Shown here piece after piece: positions 12,601 through 27,600 of a stretch of 64,000 bases of DNA. The number at the start of each line of letters is the position of its first letter. Positions within the stretch are counted from its first letter, which is position 1. The notes below the pieces were generated by a model. That model was not told the origin of the DNA. It did no database searches and worked only from the letters and a program-made list of their open reading frames with translations. Source of the stretch: Prostheceraeus crozeri. Its lineage: Eukaryota > Platyhelminthes > Polycladida > Euryleptidae. A program made the translations under genes and the position numbers. The stretch is from contig CAJQUW010003584.1 in the NCBI GenBank assembly GCA_907163375.1, positions 496,001-560,000 on the forward strand, written 5' to 3'.

Positions 12601-15600
12601 TATTCGTTATCACAGGTTATCTGCAAGTAGGTTAGTCCGGGACATTTTGGATCACACCACGTAACTCCCCTTTGTTTTACAGTCTAAGTTCTACTAATAA
12701 AGTTAAGCTTCTACACTGTAAATCACTCAATACCAATCACATACGAAGGATGCATACCAAAATATCTTTTTGGTATATTTCTGTATTCTCTTGGTATATC
12801 TCTTGGGCCTGTGGGCCAAATGTGCGACCAAAGTTTGGTTTATCCGCATCCAAGTGATAGAGCTCAAGAAGTTGAATTAGCAACGAAACTTAGTGAGCAT
12901 TATATAATATCTTTCTTAGTGGTCAATACCATGAACATGTACCGAATTGTCTTATTAAGGTCTTTATGAAGTCGCATTAGGATAGAGACTATTATTTACG
13001 AAATGAGATGATAGAAAATTTTTGGCACTAATCTTCCAATAATCGACTCCCTCAAGTCATAATCTTATAAAGAAATCTCTATGTAATATCCAAAAACATG
13101 TAGAAGACTGGCGAAAATCTTTTAAGTAGCGGGTAAAACTTGACATTTCGTAAGTATCTAAATATAGACTGGCTAATCTGCAGAAAAGAGGATTACTTAT
13201 CCTAGCAAATGCAATTAAAGTCGAACGAGTCACCAGCTTAAAAATGTAATAGAGCGTTATACTGCATTTTGTGAGCATTTAGTAATGAAAAGAAAAATGA
13301 CCGATGTGCGAAAACAAATTCAATTTTATGATGTAGAACATCTGAACCGCAGTTATAGTCCGGGAGTTAGCGTGAAGTTGTGCAGGGAACGAGGTAGTAC
13401 ATAAAACTTTCACATAGCATAGTACACCTCTAACCTACTGCAAAACTTCGCGTCTGCCGGATCAGATCATTTGCTTTACAGAAATAGAGAGGATAACACA
13501 ATCCTATGTATTTCCAGTTGTAAAATTGTGACATTTAAGGTGTTGACTCCATTTTTTCGAATTTTTGCTCATAAAAGTTACACAAATTGGTATTTTGTTG
13601 AACTAGTTATTATAGAAATCATCTACAGATCATGATCTTTCAAATGAGTTATCATTCAGTGACAGAGGATGAAGTAAAGTGTACAAACAGACACTTTTCG
13701 TTGGTGTAACTGCAAATTTTAACATAGAAATTTCAGGAAAATTGTTGATATACTTTAACGAAAAGTGTCTGCTTGTACACTTTACTTCATCCTCTGTCAC
13801 TGAATGATAACTCATTTGAAAGATCATGATCTGTAGATGATTTCTATAATAACTAGTTCAACAAAATACCAATTTGTGTAACTTTTATGAGCAAAAATTC
13901 GAAAAAATGGAGTCAACACCTTAAATGTCACAATTTTACAACTGGAAATACATAGGATTGTGTTATCCTCTCTATTTCTGAAAAGCAAATGATCTGATCC
14001 GGCAGACGCGAAGTTTTGCAGTAGGTTAGAGGTGTACTATGCTATGTAAAAGTTTTATGTACTACCTCGTTCCCTGCACAACTTCACGCTAGCTCCCGGA
14101 CTATTACTTTCCCCGTTGATGTAGTAATGCACTGACCTACAGAAATCCATCAGTAGCTACATGCTGATGATTATTTTCACATCTCAGGCAGGTATCAAAA
14201 AGAGTCAAAGTTGATGGTTCTTCTGATGAATCAACTTTTAAACATGCAGTAGTTGTAGATTGTCTCATTTTAGTAGTATGCTATAAAGTATTCTATCACA
14301 ATAATTCTACTTTCGAAGGTAAATGTGAAAATCGTGAATGTAGATGATGTTAAATGACGGCAACGGTATAGGCCTAGGCCTGCCTAAGTGAAATTGCATA
14401 GCATGCACCATAAGGTATGATGATTAAAGAATTTTGCAAGCAATCATAAGCCGCCATCCTGTAGATATTGCATTTCATAGAAACATGTGATTAGGACGGT
14501 GCCGTGGGCTTTTTGATCTTTTTAGTTTTAAAAGTTGTCCAGCTCTAATTCCTTAGAAAATGAAGTCTTCAAAGTTGAAGAACCACGGGAAAAGCAAAAT
14601 TAAGAAATGGACCGATATGTCCCAAAATATAGCTTATTATCGCTTATCATACTACTAATGAATATTATTCCGCTAAAGCAATCATAAAAAAGCTGTCCAA
14701 CTTTTATTCATGCTTGTTCAAAACAAGCACATAAAGACCATGTATTAGTAGAAAAGCAAATCATTCAAGCTGAAGTGCATCTTCCTAAATAATGAAGCAT
14801 AAGCCATTTGCATAATACTATTTCTGACATTACCAGCAGAAAATTATTCTGACAATCAGTCAACTACTTCTTTTTCCAAAAAACAAGTTCATAAGAGTCC
14901 TCAATAAAAAAGCAGTGTGAAAAATTTCGATTCTTGTTATATTGAAATTACAGCTGTTCTTCGATTCTCAAATCATTTCATTACTGCAATAGCATTTTGC
15001 GCACGTGAAGCCGAATTTTTGAGATTAATCTACAAAGCTACGTTATTCCAAAATAACGATGAAAGAATACGTGTAAAAAACAAGAGAATTTTTTTCTATA
15101 ACGTCATTAAATTTGACCGCACAGCCCTTCATATTTTCCTTGTATCTCATCACATCCCAGAACTCCTAGCAGGCATCGTGCCATCCGTTTTCCTACATTG
15201 AATTCCTACCCTTTCCAGGCTTCATTCGTCCACAAATTCTAGGTTTTCTTATCCTGGCCACACGTCCACACCACGACGCCCTTCGTACTACAATTTTTCA
15301 TCTTCAGTAGGCTCAATGTCTTCAGATCATTTAATGCTTTGACGCAAAGCTAGTGATTAGCTACTTGAGGAGCCTATTATCCTCACACCAGAAGTTAACA
15401 ACGCACCCTAACAGAATATCTTCAATTAAGATAAACAGGGTATCCAGGATCTTTTTACCGTTGAGTTCTTGCAATCATGCCTCATGTTTGACTTACTAAA
15501 AAATAAAAATATTTCTTTCAAACTATCGTGCTAAATTCTGCAATATTGGTGAAGCCGCAGGAGGAGTGAATTTGAATATGTTCCCGCTGTATGATATTTC

Positions 15601-18600
15601 TCTGGGATATTGTTATTTTCTGCATTTGTTAGAACCATTTACTCCTTTGCATTACTTATATCTGGAATGAGCTTGTTGAACTGTATGTACCAGTTATGTA
15701 TTCTGTTGATGTTTCGCATAATGGATGCAATGCATTAATAAGCATGTTCTAAAATTGACCGGCTTGATTCTCGCCAGAAAACGCCGAAATACGGAAAATT
15801 ATAAAATGATGAAAATGTAATAGAAAATCAACCATACACAATCACAATGGACAGTTAAGTTTGACGAGCAGAATATTCCTCTATGAAAGATTCTCGTCGA
15901 ATGGTAAGCAGATCACGATATATGCTGAAACTACGTTTCACTGATGAAGCAACTGGTGCAGATTTCTATTTGAGAATTTCAAGTGGAGACAGCTGACAGA
16001 TCCGCTGATCGTCCTTCCAAAGCGGCATAAATCTGACGATGACGATGAAAACCAGTATTTTTCTAACATTTTCCACCTTGATGGCCGCTGAGCTCCATTA
16101 AGACAAATTTGATTGAGCGGCTTCAATGTAAGAAATCTGCTCTGTGAGTGCTGCAGTGTCAGTTTGAAGTTTCGCAATAACTGAATGCAGCATTCAGAAA
16201 TTCTAATGAATCAGCACAAGTGATCCTACAAGTGATGTACTCTCAAGCAGCTGTTAACAATTCACGATAGCCTTTGAATTATTGGACAAATGTTCCACGA
16301 GTTTCTTCACTGCTGAAAAATGCTTAGCTATATGAAAATAGCTAAATGTGACACTGATGATACCTATATTCCCCAGCGCACAATCATGGGCACTGTTGGC
16401 AGTTGAAGGCCAGTAGTTTCAACAAAGAGACGATGCCTTTTCGGTTTTTTGAATTTAATTTAGCTTTAATACTAAAAACGTCTTTGTTAAGGTAGTAAGG
16501 TTAGTATTTGTGCTCAATATGCTTGCTTTTAGATAGGAAAAATTCAAAAGCATAAGAAATATGCTAAAGCACAAAATGCGTTTTGGACATGCGCTGTCAT
16601 GACGACAATACCCAAAAGATGGCGACTTCCAACAGTTGACAATGGCTAGGTGCTGATACCCAGTCACTGCAGTTTTTGAGGATTGACAGTTTATCATTTT
16701 GATAAGATAACTTACAATACGCTATTTTGAGGTAAGAATCTAATGCCATAGCATGTTTTACAAATTTGATTCTTCTTGGGATGAGCAACATTGAAATAAA
16801 TCGGTGCCTATCCGAGCAACTAAATTGTCTATCAATAAACTGCTGCAATCCATTCTATTGAATTTCTATGGCACCAATCAGGCACTAGCAAAATACATTA
16901 GCTCGACCAAGCGACAAGGCGATGATGACGGGAACCAGGCTTTAGAATGCTGTGTAAAGAAGGTCATGCGTGTGTGTATTATTCAAACTTATTCAAAAAT
17001 CATTCCTAATATTGAAAATATTGAAAGTACTATTTCAAAAATATTATTCATCTTGCGTGATTAAACAGATATAAAATGTGATTTCCCCTCAAAAATATGT
17101 AGTACACAATCTACTGTTCAGTTCATTTACAAGTAATATTCAATATGAGCTGAATATGAAAAGTTCCGGTTAAGTTTAAGACCATGGCTACCATACCAGA
17201 TGAATACGGTCTGGTAGGCAAAAAAGCCAAAACCTCTTCATTTAGAAAAAATGTTAGTTTTTGATGAGTTGGTTTCGCAGCGGAATTTATTTCATTTGGT
17301 AGCTCACAGTTTGCAGTGTACTTAGTTATTTATTAAAAGATTGAATAATCTCCATATTTGTTGGTACAAATCTACATTTTTGTTGATGTGCTTTTCCGTT
17401 TCACACCTTAATCAACTTCCCACACTTTCGCATGTTAGAGACGGATATCAAATGTTTAAATGTGAACAATTGTTGAGAAAGAAATGACAATCAGTTGCCT
17501 ACCTCTCTTTCGCGTCGACGCAATTCATCCTCTTTCCTTGATAAGAACTTCTCTCTTTCATCCAATGATCTCATTGACTCGTCCACTCTGGAAAATCAGA
17601 AGGTCCTGCTCATATTAGAAAGCAATGCGACTTACCAGAGGAAAAAATGTCTTGTCTGCGTGCATTAGGTCAAATGATGACTGTCAACAATATTGATGGT
17701 CATGACCGTAACTAGTCTCGAGGGGGACGAATATCAATTTTCCATTAAACGCAATGCAAATTTAGGCCCGAATTCTGACGAACTAGAACATTGATGCCAC
17801 ACTAAATGTACACGGTCAGTAAATTTAGATCATGAACGGGCTATTGCAGAACTCAGGGTTAGCATAACTGCGAGTTAAGCTAACCTTCACTCATTTAACT
17901 GGCAGTTACAACAGTAACTGCGAACGCGTTGCAGAAGTCACAGTTAAGTCGTTGAAAGTTAAATCGAATTTTAACTGCCAATTAGCCTAACCCCGAGTTC
18001 TGCAATAGGCCGTTAGAAAATCAACTACACAAAACGGTTCAATCTATTCATCTTGTCAACACTGTCATTCAATCTGAAACAGAGCTACCGATAGAGCGAT
18101 AATAGTCCGGCAGCCAGAACGATTTTTTGCAGGGAACGAGGTCAAAAGTGAGATTTTCCGAGAAATATGTATACCCTATGCCTACTACGAAGCGACACAT
18201 CTGCCGAGTTCTAGTGAATTCCTCTTCTTGTCAGACAGGATCAAATAAAAACACATGTTAATTCCATGGGAGGTAGATTGCAGTTTTTGGTTAAAATGAA
18301 ATTTTCTAGGTTTTCTCTGATTAAAAGAAAAGTATTGAGTCTAGAGTCATACTTTTTGGCATGGAATGTCTTCAGGTCATTTCCTTTCATGTTCATGCAC
18401 CCCTGTCTATGAAGCTAAACACATTTTGATTTGGCGAGCCTCTTAATGTCGGCAAACATAAACATTTTGAGCAATTTTATTCACATTCAACCACATTCTC
18501 GCATACATCGCCGACCAGAGGCTTCATAGTATCACATGCACATGATAGGAAATGACCTGAAGACATTCCATGCCAAAAATTATGACTATATAAATATATC

Positions 18601-21600
18601 ATATATTTTATTAATTATATATAATTCGGTTTGTCAGTGAAATTGCTAATGTGCTGAGAAATACAGATGGACCAAAGGATAACAGCTGGTAATGCAGTGC
18701 TGATGAAAGAAACCGACCAAAATCTTTGTATATCCAAAAACATTACAGCTGTGGCTGAGGCTGTCAACCGGTCTTAGATATATCGACGCATGTAACCCTC
18801 TTACCGACTCACGCAAACACAGAAAGAAATCATTCTTTCGAAAAATAAATTCCAGACAACTAGAATTTCTGAAACGAACGAAACTCAACAAATCGATTGC
18901 AGCCAATCACTGCATAAAAACTGTAGAATCCTATAAAATTATATTTTCATAACGAAATGTTAGTAAGTTGTTGGCTGCAATCTAATTGCGCAACAATCAA
19001 GCTGAAAAGAAACTTGACCACATATCCGTGCTGCTTTATCACAGACAACGTAGGCCTTACTTGTATTTCGCCATTGAGCAACAATTGATATCATTTCCAG
19101 TCACTCAGCAGTGATTTGCGGCTCAGCAAAAACGGATAAAGCAAAGCAAAATTTGCTTCAAGCTTGCTCTATGGCTACAAGTGCAGTAGAACCCAAGAAT
19201 GAAATAAGTCGGGTGATTATCAGAGTCACTGAATCATGCCGCACCTTGCTTGACCCGGAACCAAGGTGTGACCCAAATGACCTAGTGACTCGGCTCTATC
19301 GCTGTTAAAAATGCATGACATGTATTTATTTATCAGCTGATAGGAGCGATGAAATGTGATGAATTTTCTTCAAATTTTAAGTGCACAACGCATTTATCAT
19401 CCAATATCAGGAATTATCAAAAGGCCTAGTTAGCATCTCTCAACATCGACACAATTCCTTCTTTAACCCTTACTTCACCGAGAAAAAAGTAATTTGGTTT
19501 ACCATGGGGTGCGATCCACCCCAATTCACAATCGGTTGTTGTAAATGCTTTTAATCAATGTTAGCAATATTTTCATACTAAAAGATTTTCGAACACTGTT
19601 AAATAGTGCTAGAAGCACGAATAAAGCAGTCAGTTTTCGCAAGTTTTGTTTTAATTGAATTAAATTTAATCGCCGTTTCGGAAAATCCTTCACCTGCTGA
19701 CTGGCATTATATCACCTGCATACGTTCTCTTTCTAAAGCGATTTGTGAAGAATTTGTCTGTATATAGCGGTGGATATGTCAAGAAAAAGTGAGTATGAAT
19801 TTATTGGATTCTGACTATAATGGTATTTACTGTACGAAGTATCAGGAAACTCTAATATATCTTGAAAAACTAAGTGACTATATGAAGGATAATCGACTGA
19901 TGTAACGCCAGATCTTTCTACTCCTGAAATTTTTATCTTTCGAAGGGTAAACAGACGCATCCTAACTATACACATACCTGACTCTTACATTTGTAATTGA
20001 GAAAACATGATTTTAGATTGGAAATAATATAAGGGAAAAGGTAGGTCGACTCAGAACTCGACCCTGTGTCATGCTACTTCATGGTCTGTAGCTCTAACCA
20101 TTATGCCATGGAGCATAGTCGTAGCAATTTATTGTCTATATCTAACTTGTCTGCATTTTTCATTTCTCCTGTACATTTGATTAAAATTACATGCTAGCTC
20201 TTTTTTTTCAGGATGCTACACTTCAAGTACTGGAGAGAAAAGTTACGGAGTTGAAGAAGCATTAGAAAGACTGTTACAGCAGATCTCCTCAGATGACGAC
20301 TACGAAGCGACGAAACTCTGGATAGTGATGTTGATGACATAGTCATCGATAACTCAACAACAACAGCATATGATCATTCTGACGAAGATAGTGTAGACGA
20401 CACTGATAGGATAATTGAATCCATGGTGACTGAAATCCATGAAGATTGCAATACGATGAAATCTCGCAGTGGCTCTGAGAAGTGGTATCGCAAACCACTA
20501 CAACAAGGAGGAAGGGCAAGAATTCATAATAAGGAAGCTAGCGAGCATACACATACTTGGAAAGAAACAAATGTTGAAGAACTATATACTTTTTTCGGTC
20601 TGTTGCTTCTTGCTGGCGCTTTGCATGAGAGCAAAACACGACTGGCTGACCACTGGAGTGCGGCCGAGGGAAGGCCAATATTCAATGATTCCATGACCAG
20701 AAATCGATTCACTCAACTTCTACGTTGCCTTCGATTTGATTGCCGGAGTGAAAGAAATTCTCAAGACAAATTTGCACCTTTGCGCCGTATTTTCGAAGAA
20801 ATTGTGACTAAATTTCGAGCTAACTATTCACCTGGATCTGAATTGACTGTAGACGAACAGCTTGTCAGTTTCCGAGGGCGCTGTCCTTTTAAAATGTTCA
20901 TCCCTTCAAAGCCATGGCCGCTATGGAATAAAGTTATGGGCTTTATGTGATTCAAATAATAAAACGTAATAAAACCGAATTGCCTTCGGAAATGATGCCT
21001 GATTCAACTAAGCAACAATTTACCAGTGTATTCGGATTTCAAGACAAAGCAAAACAATTGTTTCCTACGTCCCGAAGAAAAATAGAGCAGTCATTCTTCT
21101 GTCGACCAACCATCATGACATCGACATTTCAAGTGATGAGTCAAGAAAACCTCAAATCATTCTTGATTACAATAAAGGAAAGTGCGGTGTGGACACACTA
21201 GACCAACTGGTGTGAAATTATAATTGCATTCGAAAAAGTAATCGTTGGCCTCTGATTGTGTTCATGAATTTGCTGAACATCTGCTCGTACAACGCACTGG
21301 TTCTATTCCTCTACATGCATCCAGAATATGAACAAAGAAGTGGACAAGTTCGAAAACGCTTTCTACTTCAATTGTCAAAGTCTCATTGGTTGCTGAGAGG
21401 GCAGCGCACTTGAGCCGGCAAGGTTGCCAATGAGGCCTATCATCCAACCGGTACCGAAACAAAGGCGATGCGATCACTGTTCAAGAGAACGTGACAGAAA
21501 ATCTAAAAAAAGATGTGTTTTTTGTCAAACGACCGTGTGTGCTGAACAGGCTATCATAAAATGTTCACGTTGTTGACTGTAGAAAATTGAATACACCAAT

Positions 21601-24600
21601 TGTTTTTTAGGATCATTCAGAAAACAATCATAAACCTCCATTGTTGTTCGTTACCGAGAATATATTTGGGGTGTGATATAGCCCATGGTAAACAACGCTA
21701 CATTTTTTCAAAAACATTTTCACCGCGAAATGACTTCATACTTCATAAAGTTTATTAGTGTAACTTTTTAATGATATTAACCTCAAGGATAAACTGGGAG
21801 AGCATCATCGGACTTTATCCAGCTAAAGAAATACACAAAAAATGCGACGTCTTGGGGTGCGTAGGCACCCCATGGTAAAGTAAGGGTTAAACCGGTAGCC
21901 ATGCCATAACAAATATGAGACACGCACTTAGTATATTAAGTGATTGATTGACTTTGATTTCCCTCATTCGTATTTAAGAATCTTAATCTGAAAATTTTCC
22001 TAACATGTTGAATAATTAAAATCGATTATATTATAAGCTAATTCAAAATATCAATAATTGATTCAATGTTTAATTAATTTTGATTTTTTTAAAAAAAATG
22101 TTAAGACATGTTTCATCACTGACGATAACGCATATGAAAAATATTCTACAATCGATCGATCTGATAGAAAGCTTCAGAATATTGGCATAAAGTGCATAAC
22201 AAACCTGCGTTGTTGACTATGTCCACTCTTCAGTCTCTCTGCTCTAAATGTTTCATAGATGATATCATGCGTTTTTTCTCTCATGTCCTGCAGCTGTGTT
22301 CTGGAAGAAGAAAGTCATGAATAATGCATTATTTTGCACCTTTTTACATTAATTTTTACATTCTTGTATTTGATTTATATTGCATTAAATGACTGATACA
22401 CGATACGTGGAGCAAATGCAGGTAAAACATGCATTTCATGATGCTGTGTTCTCGTGGCCAGTGCCCGAGAGCAGCAGTACAAAATCTCTTCGTCGATTAT
22501 CACAAACTTAAATAACTGACTCTTACAAAAATTGATGTTTTTTGACTTTTTGTGTTTTTTATCAGATAAGTCATGTAAGAGACACATTGACTGACTTTCA
22601 CAAGATGGTTGATAAAAACAGTTTATGAAGGGTTTCGAGTTCGTTTTGATGTATAATATTACTTTACGAATTTTGACTTTTATCGCATATTGCAAGCCCC
22701 ATCTCATCATCGATGTAATCAATTTTCACAGTTATCAAAGTTTTGCATTTGAATGATCCCTAGAATGCGCACTAGACTTCAATTTTCGAACCTGATTAAC
22801 TGGCACGTACCTGACACAGTTATGTTGCGTATGAACTAGACACACGCATTATAATGAAATTCAAGTTCAGGGAACTTCAAATGTATTGTAAATATTTCGA
22901 GCAACAAAATTGACTGGTTCAGCATCGTAATTCTGTCAGACGGCGAGGTTGACTTTTCCGGAACAGCAGTTCCGTTTCGTCTGAACTGTCTTTTCTGAGC
23001 GAGATTTTGTCAACTTCTTTTCAGACTATAAGTACATGTTCTTTTCTAATTTTTTTTTGAAACTAGCAGATTCTTCGAACTTCTTGATCTTTTTGTGTTT
23101 CACACACCTCCATTTCAAGCATGCATACGGTCGATTGATTTTAAAATCCCTCACTGCTTATAAGAAAACGATGCTATCATGCATATAGTTGCATTCTGCT
23201 CTGTATACACTACACACCTATCAATAGGATGAATTCGGTTCACTATTGACATAAATTACCATAGGGTTTACGATATAGGCCATATAGATGCATATACTTT
23301 TAGATTGATAGAGACACAGCCAATATCATTTACAACACTTGTGATGCAGTTTATTATTGATATTGTTTTCGCATAAACGTATCAATGCATTCGGGTTTTG
23401 AACAAATGGACCCATGTTTGTATTTCTATTTTAAATATAGGCCTATTTAAGTACTTTTTAAGCGCTTGATTGTGTTGTGACTTGAATTTGGGACTTAATT
23501 TAAAAAGTGGCTTTGAATTTCTGACTTTTATTTTTTCAAAAGTAGAATTTGTGTGCGCATTTGCGCATGAGGAATAAGCCTTATTTAATGTAGGCCCATG
23601 TGTCAACTGGCCCTTGCACGTAGATCTGGTATCACAGATCAGGCCGCCGATTTTAAACATGCTATTGGGTAGAGCACAGATGTCTGAGAAAGAAGACAAT
23701 AGTCTGCTGAAGTATTGTTAGCAGATTGACCTAAACAGACAACTAAATTCTAGGAATGCCGTTGAGCTACAACAAACCCCTCGAAACTCCTCTGCAGTCA
23801 ATTTTGTCTCATGACGTTTATCTTTTGTTATTCTCAATAATTTATGATGTTTCAATTTTGTTTTATGAACTTCAATGCACGCATACACGTATAATGAATT
23901 GCGAAAATTTTTAGAGAAACTCAGAGATGCGAAAGACTCAGGGTTAGACTCAAGAGTTAGACTGACGTGAACTCATAATCCTATAAGTCTCATGAACCTA
24001 TAATCCTATAAAACCCCGTTCAAAGCTTGTTTTTTAATCTATTTCCTTTTCTGTGGGTAGTGTGCCGAAAGATTGGTTTCACTTACATAACTAGAGCTCG
24101 TAGTTTTACAAAGTCGGAAAATTCACAATTTTCAATATCCACAGTTCCCCAAGGATAGCTTCGCACTCGAATTCGATGACCATCAGGCGATTCAAGAAAA
24201 GAATTTCCTCCAATTACGGCGTACGGTGTGCTTTCCTGAAAATTTAGTGCGAAATGAATTCATTTACAAATGAAATGCAAATTAGCACAATTACAAACAG
24301 TCAGAAATATAGATTTTCCCTGTCTCTATCGTGTTTGGCATGATTTCCAGTACGTGTATTGTGAAAGAATGCAAATGCATAAATACCAAATAGTAATTTG
24401 ATTTCCAGAAAACAATTCCTCACATTTGACGTACCAAAAGTTCTTTAGTTATTTAACAAACAAACATATACTATTCTATCTCTAATTTTTGCACTGCGGG
24501 AAATCAATATTCAAACTATTCCGAGTTAAGTCGAGTTATTCCGAGTTATGCGTGATGTACTTTCAACTGAAAATTCTACTGAAAATACACTTCAAAAATC

Positions 24601-27600
24601 CAATAATTACCTAGCTAACTAAGTCAACAGCTGAATTCACCAGCTCAGAAATTTCAAGCTTGGAGTAACTCTAGAATCAAGTTATTTCATTCAATAGAAT
24701 TTTGTGAACGAAAACAATGCATGCAAGTTGTGAATTACATGGTTGGAGAGTGGTATACCACTATCTCCAAAAGTGAGGTCTCAATCAAATACTGATAGCT
24801 TTCCTTGCCAACTGGAACGAGTAAAGCGTTACAATGCGTTTCATGCACATGTTTATTTACTCGAGATTCAAAACGTAACAATTACAGTTATCATGCACAA
24901 CACAGTTATCATGTGTGTGATAATTTTCTCTCTCCTTTTAGAGTAATCTGCCGTCTAAGGCTTAGAGTGTACACATGCATATTTTAGGGAAATTACATGC
25001 TTTAACTACTATAAGCTCGACTTGAGTAATCACATGCTACCGGTAATATTCTACAAGTGCTTCAATAAGTTTCACCTACAGTACGAGTAGATTTCCTTTT
25101 CTGCTACTTCTTATCCTCTCTGTAAACTGTAAACCGTAAATATCCGTTAAAATTAAAAGGAAATATTAGTTTAACTGTTTTTTACAGTCTGAACTGTAAA
25201 TATCCGTAAAAACAGACGCTGTTTTATCTGATATGAACGAATTTTAACTGTTACGTCATCTCTCACCATATTGTGACGTCATCACTCACCATATTGTGAC
25301 GTCATCACTTTAACAGATATATATGCGGATATTTTCTGTGAAGCTTTTCTGTGAAGTTTGACGGTTATTTCAGCTGTTTTTAACGGTTTACAGTTTACAG
25401 TGCTTGTTGATACCAATTACGGATGCCAGCATTTCTCAAAGAGATGAATAGTCATGAGAGAGAGAGAGATGATTGTATATCACAAGTATTAAACTTACGC
25501 GAATTTGCTCCATCTGCTTGCAGAACAAGTTATCTTCATCGGGATAACAATCGGGAACACTGTAGATTCGGATTCCATGGGATTGAAGATCTTGAGATAT
25601 CTAAAATTTAAGACGTTTTCTATGAAACGAGACTCACACAACATTTAGCTCAAATAGATCAAATATTTTTAACTGTCACACACTTGTGTGTTTTCAATTA
25701 TGCTTAACATATGAAGTTCAATGTCTTTTATAAGAGCCCCAGGAGATCACTTAAGGTAGGCTACTGTATTTTGTAAGGTGTTTGCAGAGTACCTCAGAAT
25801 GACGAGCATTTTTTTACTTAGTCTGTCTGAACGGTCTATTTTCTTCAACCTACATGTGCATGTAGGCTATGAGTTTTTAATTTTGATAATTATCAAACGT
25901 TGATATCTTTATTTCTAAGTAAGGTAAATTCTTAGCGCCCCCCCCCCGACGGAAAATTTAATCTAGTTCCTGAATGAAATAAGATACGAATTCCAAATTT
26001 TAGATAGCTTATATTCCACGTATTCCACAGCTTTCCACCAATTTTGAATAACATCGGCTGAATAGTTCCGTCACAATAAGATTTCAAAACTTTGAATAAT
26101 CAGTGCGACAGGTTTATCGTATTTTGCACTATTTTCGCTTTGAATGTTTTGAGGTGTCTTAATTAACAATTAGAACATTTCAAATTTATAAAAGAAAGTG
26201 CTCTCGTGTCACTTTGAAAAGAAATTGATAATTCCTTTGTAGATTCTATTCAGACTTCGACGTATAAAAATGCCAAATCCCTTAAGAACATAAAATAGGA
26301 AATGCTTGTACATAACATCTATTTGTCCATCTTTACCTGAAAGCATACTAAAAACATGCCAGGTGAACTTGAAAAGTGCATCTTCATAAAAAGAAAAGCT
26401 TGATATTTTTAGAAATAACATGTTAATTCAAATGTATTAGAAACCCAAACTGAAAGGAAAGCAAGTGCAAATGACTGTCTCACTAACTATTGGTCCTGGT
26501 GCATTTTTGTCAGCTTATCTATTTCCAATTCCAATGACTGGTTCGTATTCAGTCGAAGGAAACCAGGGTGCTGAATCTCCAACCGACATCGCTTTATTGA
26601 TAATACGCTCTCAACATGAGAACATCCAATGCAATGGGTTTGACATTTGATCGATTTCTGATCAAATAAGCGTCTCATATCAAATATTGATATTTGCTTT
26701 ACCCTCACTAATCAGGTGCCCCTCCAAAAGTCTGATGCACACTATTCAAATCCTGTGGCCCACTTTTGGGCCACACCCAACTTGAGAACCACTCCGGCAT
26801 TAAGCTATTGGTCAACTATGTTTTGAAAGTTGTCTGCCTCATTGTTTAATTCTCCAGAGAAAGGACATGAATGCAGGTAGAAAAAATCAAATTCAATAAA
26901 GGATAAGTGCAAGCAAGAGCCTTTATGTTCGTTCGAGAGGCTCTCTGTTCTGCATAGCAAAAACCACTGCGCAAGTTTTTGTTGTACAGTGGGATAAAAT
27001 GCGTGAAGCCGTGATTTTCACTTCCACCTTCTCTTATGCATAATCTCTCAGTTTGAAGCAAAATTACACAGTCTTCTGCAAATGTAGAAATAACACAAGG
27101 GCATAAAGAATCGAGATATGGTGAAGTTGCACATGATAATTCCGTGATGTTTCTGCTCAATATTGAGCTACACTGTCTTATTGGAGCTATATGTTGTTGA
27201 TTGGTATACTAGTACATAAAATACTCGTACAATGGTAAGCGTCTCGAATTATAACTCCGGATTCGTGTAAATGATAACATTTTAGCCATTGTTCTGTTCT
27301 ACGAATTTCAATGGCAATGTTTTTTTAAGGTGCTCCATGGGTCACATTCTGCACCGTGGATTTTGAACGTTCATCCGTTACATGTAATTAACTTCAAGAC
27401 TAGAAAAGTCACCTTGCACACGTACATGCAGAATCGCGAGTAAAACTCACTGTTAAATGCTAAATGTTATACTGCATTCATGACTTTTGTTTTTGCCTAT
27501 AAATCATGAATGCGTTCGGCGCACACTAATGAAAGTCGATCTTGAGACTATTTGATTGTGATTCGTGGGAATGATCAGATGACCCGCAGCAAAACCTTAA

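Larger units (their letters stand above)
19467..21886 (+). mobile_element. Decayed piggyBac transposon, 2420 bp
   Basis: TTAA at 19463-19466 and 21887-21890 flanks inverted ends CCCTTACTTCACC and GGTAAAGTAAGGG, followed inward by CCATGGGGTGCG on both sides. Remnants of a piggyBac transposase lie inside on the plus strand. A tRNA-like segment sits near 20041-20120 on the minus strand, possibly a separate SINE insertion. The element lies in the septin intron between exons g and h. Confidence 0.9.

Noticed and set aside
20041-20120. Functional tRNA gene
   Set aside because: A and B boxes are present but the acceptor ends do not pair and the anticodon arm is not clear; better read as a SINE head.
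26846-27160. 104-codon minus-strand frame in a septin intron
   Set aside because: No domain or conservation signal; sits between recognised septin exons d and e without splice-compatible phase.
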